Positions 23,493-34,023 of a stretch of 64,000 bases of DNA are shown in pieces. Within the stretch, counting starts at the first letter, position 1; each line of letters opens with the position of its first letter. The notes beneath the pieces were generated by a model, which worked only from the letters and a program-made list of their open reading frames with translations, searched no databases and was not told the origin of the DNA. The position numbers and the translations under genes were made by a program. The stretch is taken from assembly GCA_020746875.1 (NCBI GenBank), contig JAGTJL010000002.1, positions 3,782,001 to 3,846,000 of the forward strand, read 5' to 3'. This DNA comes from Rhexocercosporidium sp. MPI-PUGE-AT-0058. Its lineage: Eukaryota > Ascomycota > Leotiomycetes > Helotiales.

Positions 23493-24984
23493 ATGAATGC
23501 CAACAAGACGGATCCCGAGTTTGGTATGGAGAAAGAAAGTAGAGTTCAAGGTGTGGAGCCAGGTCTAGACTCGCCATCCGAGAAAGGCTCCGTAGTCAAC
23601 GACTTGACAAGACCAAACGATGACTTTCCTGAAGGTGGATTGAGAGCCTGGTTGGTGGTAGCTGGTGCTGCTGGAGTCCTCTTCTGTGGCTTTGGATATG
23701 CAAATGCATTCGGGTATGCTGTCTTTGCAATCTTCCATTAACTCTATCCAACATAGACTAAAATCATCAAAGTGTGTATCAGGAATATTACTCGACTCAT
23801 CAACTTCGGGACGAGTCGCCATCGACAGTTTCGTGGATCGGATCCCTTCAACTCTTCTTCCTCTTTGGCGGTAATCTGATCGGAGGACCATTGTTTGATA
23901 GATTTGGGTCCAAGGTCCATTAAATATCCAATGAGATGGATATATTGAATCCCAGCTGACTTTCGATCGAACAGATAGTTTGGCCTGCAATTCTGGGCTA
24001 CATTCTCTCGGTCATGATGACAAGTCTTTGCACAACGTTCTACCAATTCCTCCTGGCGCAAGGGATCCTGGGTGGTAAGAATCCCTGCATCTGGACGACC
24101 ATTGAAGTGCTGACCGGAATACAGGAGTTTCAATGGGAATGAGTATGGCACCTGCAATGGCAGCTACGGGTCAATACTTCAACAAGAAACGCGGGGCAGC
24201 TATGGGACTTACAATCGGAGGGTCATCCATCGGAGGGATCCTATTTCCCATCATCCTCAGCAAGATGTTGAACAACAGCTCGTTGAGCTTTGGCTGGACA
24301 GTTCGAATCTTAGGCTTCATCATGATAACTCTGATGCTTCCAGCAGCAGCAGCGATTCGAGCTCGTCTCCCTCCACGAAAGAACAGCTTCTTCCTACCCA
24401 AGGCCTTCAAAGATCCGCAATACTCGACTCTGATTGCATCAGTATTTTTGATGATGATGGGGATGTTCATGCCTTTCTTCTACCTGCCTACATTTGCCGT
24501 TGCTCATGGCATGGGGACACAGCTTGCGGGCAACCTTCTTGCCATCCTCAACGCCGCGTCGTTTCTAGGTCGCGTAATTCCGGGTGTCCTGGGAGACAAA
24601 CTTGGACGTCTGAATGCACTTTGCGCTGCTGGTTTGAGCACTGGAATACTGGTTCTCTGTATGCAGTGGCTGGGTGGAAACGCCAGTATCATTGTATTCG
24701 CTGTCCTATATGGATTCTGCTCTGGGGCCATTATCTCTGGTATGGCTGTTTGTCTCGCGCAGATTACCCCAGATCCTAGAGACTTGGGGACGTACATGGG
24801 AATGGGCATGGCTGTCATCTCGATCGCAGCACTCATAGGACCGCCCATTGATGGAGCTCTTGTAAGCAGGTATCATGGCTTCGACGAAGTTGCAACATTC
24901 AGTGGGATTCTAGTCCTTGCCGGTGGGTTTGGAGTCGTGGGCGTGAAGCATTTCAACCCCAAAGGGATTCTTAGCAAAGCTTAA
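23493..24984 (+). CDS. MFS transporter, monocarboxylate-porter-like
   Basis: Exons 23493-23713, 23773-23914, 23975-24074 and 24125-24984 join to 1323 nt, 440 aa. After a hydrophilic 50-residue N-terminus comes PEGGLRAWLVVAGAA, the typical opening of fungal monocarboxylate-transporter-like MFS proteins, then GYANAFG-VYQEYY, GGPLFDRFG (loop 2-3 signature region), RGAAMGLTIGGSSIGG and LGRLNALCAAG. About twelve hydrophobic helices can be traced. It is expected in the plasma membrane (or vacuole) moving a small carboxylate or metabolite; the substrate cannot be read from sequence. The second intron has a non-consensus GTCCAT donor; the frame on both sides and the family sequence support it. Divergent neighbour of a Zn2Cys6 regulator. 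Confidence 0.9.
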
Positions 24985-25239
24985 GGGAGAGGAACCGTTG
25001 GGGTGCACGGCAAAAAGTCGCACTTGACTTTTGCGATGAAGAACAGGACACCGGGGAGACATCAGCAGAAGATGCCCCTCAGTTTTCTTTGTTTCTTTTG
25101 TTTTCTTCATTAGACAGTACATAGCATTTAATTCTCACTTCAATCTTACTTTGGTTTGTCCGACTTTTTCAACATATCCTTCACAATCCCTTTGTAATAT
25201 TGCGCCAGTCCTGGAAGAAAAGCAGCGTGTCAAAGAATT

Positions 25240-25741
25240 ATTCAAACTAGTTAACTGATATTCTATTTAGTTCAATAAAATAGAATATAATATAAATAAC
25301 AGAAATTTAACTTGAATAGAATAGTCAATTTTAGTTAGTTAATTAGTTATTCAACTATTCAACTCTATTTTTAGAAAAAATTAAAGGAATATTAAGTTTA
25401 AAATTCCAATAAAAAAACACTTATTAAATAAATTTATAATTAATAAAGCTAAAGAAGTAAGGTTTTACGCCGATTTTAAAGGGTTTCTAATACTAGCTTT
25501 GCTTAATAAGCGTTAAGTACGATAAGAACTTTTCTAAATTAAGTAAAGCTGCCGTAGTTCCCGAACCTTAAATTAAGCGAGTTGCTTTAATTGGCTAACT
25601 TGCCCTTACTAAGCAACTATTCAGCGTTATTCAACTAGAATAGAATAATTACTAATATTAGTTAAAAAATAGAATAAGAGCTGATTTCATTGAATAGAAT
25701 AGAATAGTCACGTGTTATTCTATTCTATTCTATTCTATTCA
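25240..25741. mobile_element. AT-rich miniature element with TATTC/GAATA ends
   Basis: A 0.5-kb AT-rich insertion between normal-composition flanks. AATAGAATA and its complement recur at both ends and internally, and the right end is a hairpin. No coding capacity. It abuts the broken 3' end of the monooxygenase relic, supplying its terminal stop. Probably a MITE or a decayed DNA-transposon end; exact borders are uncertain. Confidence 0.5.
25692..25730. repeat. (GAATA)3 / (TATTC)3 perfect hairpin around CACGTG
   Basis: 15-bp arms at 25692-25706 and 25716-25730 flank gtcacgtgt; TATTC units continue to 25740. The CACGTG core is itself palindromic and is an E-box-type site. Confidence 0.9.
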
Positions 25742-26179
25742 TTTGACATACTGAAGAAAAGTTTCAGAGAAAATGTTCGATTTCAGGTACACCTTCAAAC
25801 TTAAATCTCGCATCAAGAAATCTGTCACGCCCTGAATTTCCGCTGAGGCGATTTGTCTTGTTCGACCCCTCGCCAGGTATCTGCGCTCACACCAAGCGTT
25901 GACCTTTGCGATATCATAGTCCATCTCTTCTTTTGACTTGGAGATATTAGACATACCTTCTATCCAAGACACTCCCCATAACGTAGTAACCTCAGCTTAG
26001 ATGGAAGTCTGGACGCTACTAACTAGACCGAGGAAGACCAGAGAGCAATCATGCTGTGTAGCTAGCGATGATGGTAGGATATTTCGGTACAATCGGTACT
26101 GAGGATGTTCAACTCTTCGAGGAAGGTATAACGGCAGATGTTGAAGAATCGGAAACTTCTCCAGGACATCCCTCGACAT
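25739..26179 (-). pseudogene. C-terminal relic of a flavin-containing monooxygenase-like gene
   Basis: A single frame from 26179 to 25739 reads LYRNILPSSLA, SLVFLGLVSSVQTSI, then a TAA stop at 25997-25999, then AEVTTLWGVSWIEG, VNAWCERRYLARGRTRQIASAEIQ. These segments match, as I know them, the C-terminal part of fungal FAD/NADPH monooxygenases related to FMO, where a Tyr usually sits at the stop position. The N-terminal FAD- and NADPH-binding halves are not found upstream, and the C-terminus is cut by the AT-rich miniature element. So it is truncated at both ends plus one nonsense change. The substitution (Tyr codon to TAA) is not a simple RIP transition. Confidence 0.7.
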
Positions 26180-27205
26180 GAAGACTTTAAATCTCGCGTT
26201 GCTCTAACGCTTATGTACTTAGTGGCCAAGGCGGCACGACCCTAAACTGACTGCAAAAATACCGAAAATTGACAACGGCTTTTCTATTCTCGCTCCTACC
26301 TTCTGACGAGCCTTTTCAGGGAGCAGAAAATAGATGCCGACCATCCCCTTGGTAACTCAAGATGGCGATCATCCTATTCTTCACCTATTTTCCTCCCTCC
26401 TCCATCTCCTTTCTCTGCAGGGGAGATTTTCGCGAACTGGAACAGCAAATAGCCTTCCATTACGTGAAAAGAAAAGGCTTAATTATAACCCTACTCGGCA
26501 TCGCCGAGAATGTCTCAAGCGATCAACTCATGTCTTACCACTGTTCTTCACATTCTAGTACATGTTAACTCATTGCCTAAAGACGAACAAGATTGTCCTG
26601 TATGTTTGGTAGCTTGCTAAACTACGGACAATAAGACCGCACTAGAAGCGCAAGGTAAGAAATACTTGCGAAGTCAATCATTTTTTTTGGCCAGGTGTGC
26701 TTGAAGAAGTGGTTTGTAGGTGATATATAATGAGGGAATTGTCTGACTTGTTATGGGGAAGTTAGTCTTGCAGGGAGAGTTCAGGGATATATTGTGGGCA
26801 CGGTTACCAGCCCACCGTGGATGGTCCAGCTGAAACGTGTTTGGCAAGAGGCCGCGGATGATGGGATCCTTTAGCTACAGAAAAAGATGAGGTTGTGAAG
26901 CGGAAGCTTAAATCAAAGCATGCAAGTGCACTCCAAAATCCACAGCTATGCAACGTGCAAGAAACAAAACTGTAAATTTTGGTGAAGAAAAGATGAGATT
27001 TCGAGTTGCCCTGTAGAAAGTCTGCATTATACTTGTAATTTCATTCACATACATATTACAGTACAAACGGTCTCTTGATTCGTCCAATTTCCGAACTCTG
27101 CATTCAGAACTTTATCACCACATTGCTACTTCAAGGTTCCTCGCGTCAACGAAATACGAGGATGACGATGACCAGCAAGGTCAATAGCCTCTAGTATGAT
27201 TCGGG
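26180..27205. other. intergenic; no gene recognised
   Basis: Normal composition with a short open frame at 26334-26568 that has no recognisable content. No trace of the missing N-terminal part of the monooxygenase was recognised. Confidence 0.5.
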
Positions 27206-28802
27206 TCACTTTATCTTTTGACCAGGCTTTATTAAATAGATTAGTGCCTTCGATAGCTTGTAGCGCAACTTCTCGAAGTTTACCCGTCCGGAACTCCTCG
27301 GCAACATCATCGATTGCCGTTCGCTAAGGGAGGTGACGGCCTTATTCGTGCCCCATTGCTCTTTTTGGATCACCCAAAGAATATCGTGTAAGAGAACTAT
27401 TCCAGCAACAGCTTTAGCTAGAACCGTAGCTGTAGCAGGAGCATCCAATGGACCAAGCACATCCATTGATTGCAGAAGCAGGAAAGCCCATGTGTTAGTG
27501 TCGAAAATTGCTTCAAGAAACTTTTTCCGAGTAGAGTGCTTGAACAGCAAATTTGAGCTGTCGACGATATTCCACAGAGGTGAAATCGAGCTGAACGCAG
27601 AGGTATAGACCTTCCAGAAGGTGATTCCTGATACAAGAGGAAGTAGAGGAATCGCACCAAACCCCATAGAAAATCCGAAGTATTCCATCGCAACAGCAAT
27701 GCTCTCTTAATAGCATCTAGTCAGCTAGGGGCTCATTCAGAGGATGATTTATAAAAGGGAGAGATTGGAAGCTTACGTTCTGAAGTCAGATTTGCTGAAT
27801 TATTTTGTGCTGTCGCCCAGAGAATCTTGATATTATGGTTCTCGAGGTTGTCAAGAGTCATTCTCGTCAGTTGTTCCACTCCTACTTCTGGATAGATTTC
27901 TAACGACAAATGGTTGGCTCAACGTGCACATATCGTCTCGGGGAGATACATACTAAGTAGTTCTTCACCTAGATCCTCATCATTGTCTTCTTCGTCACCG
28001 TCGTTTCTCTTCTCGCCGAGATTCGCCATCCTTAGAGAAGGCACAGACAATGGATTGATCACCCTGCTCCACTGCTCGGATACCAGCTTCTTGAATTTCA
28101 CATTTGCCGCAGTCCGGATTTCTTCGTACATAGCTTGATCTGAAATCTCTCCTTTCGCATGGCGGTTTCTATTCTTCGCCCACCAACCTGCGTATCTCTT
28201 CCCAATGATCTTGTCATACTTGGTGAAGACCACAATCACCGGTATCTTACCAACTAATACATCGAGGTTACGGAAGAAATCCTCTTCAATTTGTTGAACA
28301 GGTCTGACGTCGTCTTCGCAGGATATGCAGTACCTTTTGATGTGTTAGTATGAGCTACAAATATAAAGCGTCTTACCAACCAAATGCAGTGAAGTTGATC
28401 CGCAAGCTTGGCAGTTTCTCTACGTGCTTTGATGAACTCCGCCACCTTATTGAATGTTTTCTGCTCCCCCTTTTCAAATCCTTTCGAATTATGAATGACA
28501 ATTCTTTTATTCAGACCTGGGAATGTCCAAGGAGTGTTGATGTTGTGCTCGCCGAAATCCAGCAGCACATAGAAAAGGGTATCTTACTAGAAATCCCGGA
28601 ATGGTGAAGACTTTACTGCAGATGGTGGACTTTCCCACTCCCGTGCCGCCGATAATCAGAATGCGGAATTTGGACACTCGCTAAGGATATTCGAAGGCGG
28701 GGGAACAACTTCTTTACTGGTATCGATATTCTCCTTCGACCAATCTTTGAACTTTCGGTGTCCATCGCCATTGCTGTCGTTGCGCCAGAAAGATCCAGAC
28801 AT
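27206..28802 (-). pseudogene. G-domain P-loop NTPase gene with a single-base frameshift
   Basis: Exons 28588-28802, 28381-28547, 27954-28333, 27777-27899 and 27206-27705 (introns 40, 47, 54 and 71 bp) total 1385 nt, one short of 462 codons; all intron phases fit. The G1 motif GGTGVGKST, a G3-like segment HNSKGFEKGEQ, LHCIW-YCISC and the G4 motif VVFTKYDK mark a fungal G-domain (GTPase-like) family; the C-terminal 160 residues contain hydrophobic stretches. In exon 1 the frame entering from ATG 28802 (MSGSFWRND) through PPPSNILSECP ends in a stop at about 28650, while FRILIIGG starts in the next frame; one A appears missing in the A-run at about 28672-28675. Alternatives are a sequencing error or an unusually short 37-nt intron (GTAAAG...CTTAG). 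Related proteins often occur in immune or incompatibility gene sets. Confidence 0.75.
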
Positions 28803-29540
28803 GTTGTATGGAATCAGTGTTTCGGTATGGCTATATGGGGGAACTTGAACGAAGTAACTAGATCGCAAGCTTGACGGGGAGCATTATTATATCCCTAGAG
28901 CTATAATCGAACACGGTAAGGCTGTGCAAAAAAGCAAAGCGGCATGCATGCAGAATTCTCTAGTTTGCACGCCATTATCACAGAGCCTTACTATTGTGTG
29001 CCTCCGTCCACTTGGTGAGGGAAGCTTGATCGGCCTTGGGATCGTGGTATTCCAAGAAGCAACTAAATGAGTTATATCATTTACAAGGTATAACATTAAG
29101 TAGTAAAGACCGGAATTGATACAGAAATAATAGAATGAATATAAGGGTAAAGATAAAAGGGAAAGAGAAGACTTGTGTTAAGTGGTAGATTAAGCGTTTA
29201 AAGACGTAAGGCTGTGCTTCGCGCCAAGGATCTCTTGGCAGCAGCCACGACAACAGATCCTGTACCTCGCGGGTGCGGTCTTCCTTGGCTGCGGCGCGGC
29301 CGATCAGGGGAGCCTGGTGGGAAGGGGTAGGATTCTAGGCAGAAGGGCCAAATGCGCATGACGGTCGCGAAGGTGGAAGGAGGTGGAGAGTTGTCGGGCG
29401 GTTGGAAAGGAAGGAAGATGAAAGGAGCGAATGACAGACGACTTAGACCTTCTCCCGCGAAAGCGGCGGCAGGCTCCTGCGCGCCCCTTGCCCAATGCGG
29501 CGGTTGCGATTTCCTAATGCGGGCTTGCCGTCTGGTCGTT
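28803..29540. other. intergenic; GC-rich then abrupt change to AT-rich
   Basis: No gene recognised. A GC-rich stretch at about 29210-29530 (open frame of 67 codons on plus) ends sharply in AT-rich sequence at about 29535. Confidence 0.5.
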
Positions 29541-29822
29541 TACTATTATTTATAAAAAACACTTAATAACTTTATAACGCTTTTACTTTTATATAATCTT
29601 TTATAAAATTAGAATCTTTTGCTAAATTTAAATTAATAATTATAATTTCTTGATTTCTAGCTGTAATTTAAGCTCTTTAAATAGCTTAAATATTCGTAAA
29701 CTTAGAATTTAAGTTAGTTTAAACTTTCTGTCTTTTCCGTAGTTTTAATTAATTTAATTTAGCTTTTAATTGTTGTATTTTTATTTCTGCTTAATTAAGA
29801 GCGAAATCCTTTTAATCTAAAG

Positions 29823-30073
29823 TGTCGTGCAGGTTATGGTTGGCCGGCTAAGCGAGCCTAACCAAGAGCGCTATAACCAAAGCACCAGCGAGCTCCCCTT
29901 TTCAGGGAGCTTAAATACATTATATATAATATTATAACAATAGTCTAATACACAACTACTGTGACGGTTTAGAGCTCCTAGAGCCTCATTTCCAGCCTCG
30001 GCTATTCACTTCTTATTTGGGAAGTTACCGAGATTAAACGAGCCTCTGTGGAGCTTACCTTTATATATAATTA
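29823..30073 (+). repeat. diverged LTR related to the copia element at 36361
   Basis: Starts TGTCGTGCAGGTT and shares GGCTAAGCGAGCC, AAGAGCGC-ATAACC, GAGCTCCC and the closing GCCTCTGTGGAGC segment with the 197-bp LTRs at 36361 and 58225. It is longer and diverged. No polypurine tract precedes it, so it is a 5' or solo LTR. The right border is approximate. Confidence 0.65.
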
Positions 30074-30455
30074 ACTTCCCTCCTCATCTTCGTTCTTATG
30101 TAATTATAGATTTTAAGAGACTTTTGTTATCTTTATATATCCCGCTATAGAATGTGAGGCGTTAGTTACACGTGATTACCGTCTTTTATAAAGTAAGCGT
30201 CATATTATTTATAGCTCTTTATTAACCCGTCTACGAAGACAGTAAATATCTTACCCTTTAAATTTCTTTATAAGTAATTATTACGAAATCAGCTCGATAT
30301 AAAGAAGGCTTATATTAAGTATAACTTAACGAATAGCATTAAATAAACTAACACCAATTGCGAAGACACTAAAGCCTTCGTCTTCCTCCTCTTCTTCGAC
30401 ATAAACCCGAAGAACTAATTAACCTCTCTTTTCTAAACCTCTCCTTCTCACTCGA

Positions 30456-30574
30456 TAAGTTAAAACTAAGTTAAAACTAAGTTAAAACTAAGTTAAAACT
30501 AAGTTAAAACTAAGTTAAAACTAAGTTAAAACTAAGTTAAAACTAAGTTAAAACTAAGTTGAAACTAAGTTAAA
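30456..30574. repeat. 11-bp minisatellite (gttaaaactaa)n
   Basis: About ten to eleven nearly identical copies; a single A-to-G change is visible near the right end (gttgaaacta). Confidence 0.95.
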
Positions 30575-30917
30575 GGCTTAACCTCCTCTTTTTATAAACT
30601 AATCTCTCGCTAAACACATAAATATATCCTTTACCTCTTCTTCCGTTCCTCTTGCCGGCTCTCTTATAACGACGATGTTAAATAATATATAGGACACACT
30701 TGAAAGTAACGTAAATACTCTTAGGGGATAAATTAAAGAAGGAGATACGTTATAATAAGAACTGCGTATTATATAAGACCTTATTATATTATAATAAAAA
30801 TAAATAATATATTTACAGTAAATTATAAAGTAAACAGAATAAAAAAGCGATCGGAATAGTGGGGTAGGGACTTACTGTATCTTGAGCCAAAGGTTATCAA
30901 TATAGCTACGATGGTAT

Positions 30918-31096
30918 AGCGGTTAAGTGTTGTCATAGCACTGCAAGGGTGCAGGTGACTTACTGTAAAAAGTAGTAATCTGGTCTGCAAGCAGGGCATG
31001 AATTGGTGAAAGAGAGTCAGTACACTCTTAGGATATTACCATTTACAGTAAAGGCTCTAGCTCCCCTTACTAGTGCTATGACAACACTTAACCGCT
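30918..31096. repeat. perfect 25-bp inverted repeat pair, SINE/tRNA-like
   Basis: 30918-30942 and 31072-31096 are exact reverse complements (agcggttaagtg... / ...cacttaaccgct). Similarity continues beyond the 25 bp on the inner side, ending in a shared ACTTACTGTAAA-like segment, so these are two copies of a roughly 65-75-bp sequence in opposite orientation. Each begins with TGGTATAGCGG-like sequence resembling a pol III A box. No full cloverleaf or good B box is seen. Confidence 0.75.
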
Positions 31097-31373
31097 GTAC
31101 CTCTGTAAGTGTCTTGTGTGCCAATATATTGAAAACTCGATAGAGCGACTCGGGCGTCGAGCTAAGCATCCCGACACAAATGAAATCACAAGAGGAATCA
31201 GCTCGTACTTGGCATACCCCCGAATCAAGAATCCAGGCTGCGCTCACATGGGAGCAGCCAGCGTTTTCTAGCACGGCTGCTATGTACTTCTTGACCACCG
31301 TGCCACACGGGTGCTCCCTCACGACCCCCAAAGCCTTGCTCTCACCCACGTATCCTTTCGTCCCTCGAGACAT
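31017..31373 (-). CDS. 118-codon hypothetical frame on a non-RIPed island
   Basis: Open frame starting MSRGTKGYVGESKALGVV with five Cys scattered through residues 23-66 and no recognisable domain or signal peptide. Its last quarter is translated from one copy of the 25-bp inverted repeat, so at least the C-terminus is repeat-derived. It lies in a short normal-GC island between AT-rich blocks. It may be a chance frame or a chimera; I cannot assign a function. Confidence 0.25.
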   Translation of the reverse strand: MSRGTKGYVGESKALGVVREHPCGTVVKKYIAAVLENAGCSHVSAAWILDSGVCQVRADSSCDFICVGMLSSTPESLYRVFNILAHKTLTEVQRLSVVIALVRGARAFTVNGNILRVY

Positions 31374-32358
31374 TTCCCAACACTAGCAGGGAGCTAAACG
31401 ACAAGCTGCTATTCGCCAGATGATGAGGCTCAGTTAATAGGTGGATTGGTTGGCTCTCTTCACTTAACCTTTACTAACGCGAAAAATGTCTCAACGAACG
31501 AAGGGATAAAGCCCTTTGTATCTTAAAACAAGAAACCTTACGGAGTCTGATTCTATGCAAACCTTAACTAGCCTTCCTTCACTCATGATTAAAATTCTCA
31601 GGATTGTTTTGCTCATCTGCCTGAGCAGTTCTCGCTGTGGTTAGGTAGTGGAAACTGAAGCTGAGAGTACAAATATCCCAACCCAGGCGGCGAACCTTTC
31701 GACGGGCTTAGCACACATAATCTTAAGTTGAAAGCAACACATATTTATAACAACCCTACTCTATCCTGGACTCTATTTGGAACTCTACTTTAAATAACAG
31801 CTAATAAACAAAAGCCTCTTACTATTCGTTTATATCGATATCCTTCTCTGGGATTAGAAGTAATGATATATTCTAAGATCTGCGTTGTGATCCCAGCAGG
31901 TACAGCAGTCGTGTTGCTGTGGAATGTATAGGAGATTCGAGCTGGGGAGAGCGCAGTCATGGCGAAGGTTGGATGTTGAACTAGCTAAGAAATAGGGATA
32001 AAGGGGAAACGCCAGGCAATAGGGTTCACAGAAAAAGAAATGCAATTTACCTGTTCATTGGGCATTGCGAACCGTGAATAGGATGGCAAACTTTATATGT
32101 AGTTGTCCATAGACATTTAGATTTGGTGAGCTGAGGCTGACTCTGAGGTTGTGGTTGGAGTGGGAAAAGATCTACCTTTGGTCATCAGCAGTTACAGAAG
32201 GGACACAACACTTTTCTTGAATTGTGGCCACCATCGAAGGAACAAGTTGTTATTAGCACCCTAATTAGAAGAAACTGCATTATCAAATAATTCGCGCCCC
32301 CATGCGAGTCCTTTGAGAAATATATTCAAGTATATTATACATGCCGGCGCCTCTCCGC
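31374..32358. other. intergenic between island ORF and HET gene
   Basis: Mixed composition, AT-rich at about 31730-31830. A short frame at 31854-32045 has no support. No gene recognised. Confidence 0.5.
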
Positions 32359-34023
32359 TCACTGGCTGCCCCGACGACCTTTACTCTTCTCCGACTTATC
32401 AACTCTCGGATCACTATAGATAATATCGATGCAGTATACCACTTCCTTATCTATAAGTACGTTTTCTATGGACACTGAAACTGTCCATGTCTCTTTGAGA
32501 CCGGTGTCATCTTTCAATGTCACGGACCGGGCAATGTTTCTGCTGGCGGCTGCTCCTAGTTTCTTCAGATCATACAAGTGCTTGAACACATCTCCCGAGG
32601 ATTGCGGGACAACAATCGTTAGCCAGGGTTCCTTACTGCCCTCTGTCTTCCCGAACACGATCAAGAACATGTTTCCAGAATGGACTCGCTTGCTTTTATT
32701 ATCAAGCAGGGAAGGCTTCGGGATGAGTAAGGCGCAGCCTATGAAGGCAGATCCTCCATGCGTCATAAACATACGTCGTCGTGAATCCCATTCGGATTCA
32801 GGCCGTATGAAGTTTGCACAAAACAGCGCTGAGGACGACGTATTTGGTTGGCCGAGCGTGTCAAAGCCGTGCCGGAACATGAAGGCGTGACTGTGACTTC
32901 CTTCTAGAGCGGAAGACCGAGCTGTGCTGATGCATTTGCTGATGAACATGGTGGTGGATTTTCCGATGTCTCCTTGCTGCACAACTCCAAACTCGGTAGC
33001 GTCCGTTCTACTATACAGATCTCCACCATGGGGACTGACCCAGATTCCAATTTGCTCGTGGTCATTGGTAGCCCGAGAACAGTTCAGGCCTACAAGATAG
33101 GCGTCGCCCTTCCCGGAGTGAAGTTCGGTGTTTATGCGGAGTCCTTTGTTGGTCATCATAAACTCATTATTGAATCTAGGGTCGTTATTGAGCTTGATCA
33201 AGCCCGAATCCACAAACTCAGCTGGTGTGCTTGCAAAGATTCCGCGATATCTTTGATTTGGTGATCTTGCTTTCCACGCAAACAGGCTGAGGTCGTTACT
33301 CTCCTTAGCGATCTCTTCCTGTAGCCTGATGAATGCCTTTGAGCCTTCGCCATACAGCATTGGCATATTGACATCGAAAATTCCCAACAGGCAATAAGCC
33401 ATGTCTTCAATGCGCGTAGTCTGTCGAGTCGCCGCCCAGGACATTCGCTGAGCAATCGGAAGCTGGTACAGCAGGGAGGCGTCGCGAAGCACTTCGACAC
33501 TTATTCCTGTGGCTTGAGAAAGCGCAACGCTCAACTCTCCTTTTGTCCCACGAAGATTCCAATCTTGGTCGTAGAACTCCACCTGCTTTGGGGCAATAAG
33601 CTCTTGTAACGTCCAGCCTCTAGTGAGCCAGCGGCCTTTCATAAACTTGGAGTTTGGGTCCCATGGCTCAATACCTTCGTCGCTCGGGAGATCTGCGAGC
33701 CATACGTAACAATGCACGGCATCCATATACCACTGAAACATGGAGTTGATCGCTTCTGTCAGCTCCGCACTGCTTGTCTTGTCGATACAGCATGTGTCCA
33801 CCCAGGCATACTTCTGCCCATCCTTCCGTGCTTGCTCACAGGTCTTCTTGATCTTTTCGTAGCCCTTCTTCTGCGATATCGTGTCCCCATGTACGCTTGT
33901 GAAGTCTTGAAAGGTAACTTCTTCGTCCTCCCAGGTGTGCGAGAGGATAGCGTATTTTGGTGCCTGACCGCCACCTCCCATGAATTCCTCCAGTTGCATT
34001 GTTTCAACATTAATGAGTCTCAT
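32359..34023 (-). CDS. HET-domain (heterokaryon incompatibility) protein
   Basis: Intact single-exon frame, 554 aa. The HET domain (PF06985) occupies the N-terminal third: YAILSHTW at residues 24-31, WVDTCCID at 74-81, MFQWYMDAVHCYVWLAD at 95-111 and RGWTLQELIAP at 135-145, followed by the usual downstream RMSWAATRQTTRIEDMAYCLLGIFDVNMPMLYGEG stretch in two blocks. HET proteins recognise non-self after hyphal fusion and trigger cell death. No NACHT, WD40 or ankyrin region follows; the C-terminal 330 residues are unassigned. The start MRLINVETMQL is the standard HET start. The gene is unmutated although RIP-hit transposons lie within 0.5 kb upstream and 0.6-2 kb downstream. Confidence 0.95.
   Translation of the reverse strand: MRLINVETMQLEEFMGGGGQAPKYAILSHTWEDEEVTFQDFTSVHGDTISQKKGYEKIKKTCEQARKDGQKYAWVDTCCIDKTSSAELTEAINSMFQWYMDAVHCYVWLADLPSDEGIEPWDPNSKFMKGRWLTRGWTLQELIAPKQVEFYDQDWNLRGTKGELSVALSQATGISVEVLRDASLLYQLPIAQRMSWAATRQTTRIEDMAYCLLGIFDVNMPMLYGEGSKAFIRLQEEIAKESNDLSLFAWKARSPNQRYRGIFASTPAEFVDSGLIKLNNDPRFNNEFMMTNKGLRINTELHSGKGDAYLVGLNCSRATNDHEQIGIWVSPHGGDLYSRTDATEFGVVQQGDIGKSTTMFISKCISTARSSALEGSHSHAFMFRHGFDTLGQPNTSSSALFCANFIRPESEWDSRRRMFMTHGGSAFIGCALLIPKPSLLDNKSKRVHSGNMFLIVFGKTEGSKEPWLTIVVPQSSGDVFKHLYDLKKLGAAASRNIARSVTLKDDTGLKETWTVSVSIENVLIDKEVVYCIDIIYSDPRVDKSEKSKGRRGSQ

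Larger units (their letters stand above)
29541..30860. mobile_element. RIP-mutated TE remnant block
   Basis: AT-rich, no open frame. Contains a copia-type LTR relative (29823 onward) and an 11-bp minisatellite. The sequence after the LTR is probably the decayed internal part of the same element, but no domain could be read. Confidence 0.6.

Noticed and set aside
30905..30975. tRNA gene with a UCA (opal suppressor-like) anticodon
   Set aside because: A D-arm-like segment and a 5-bp anticodon-type stem exist, but position 33 is not U, the acceptor stem does not pair and no GGTTCGA box is present.
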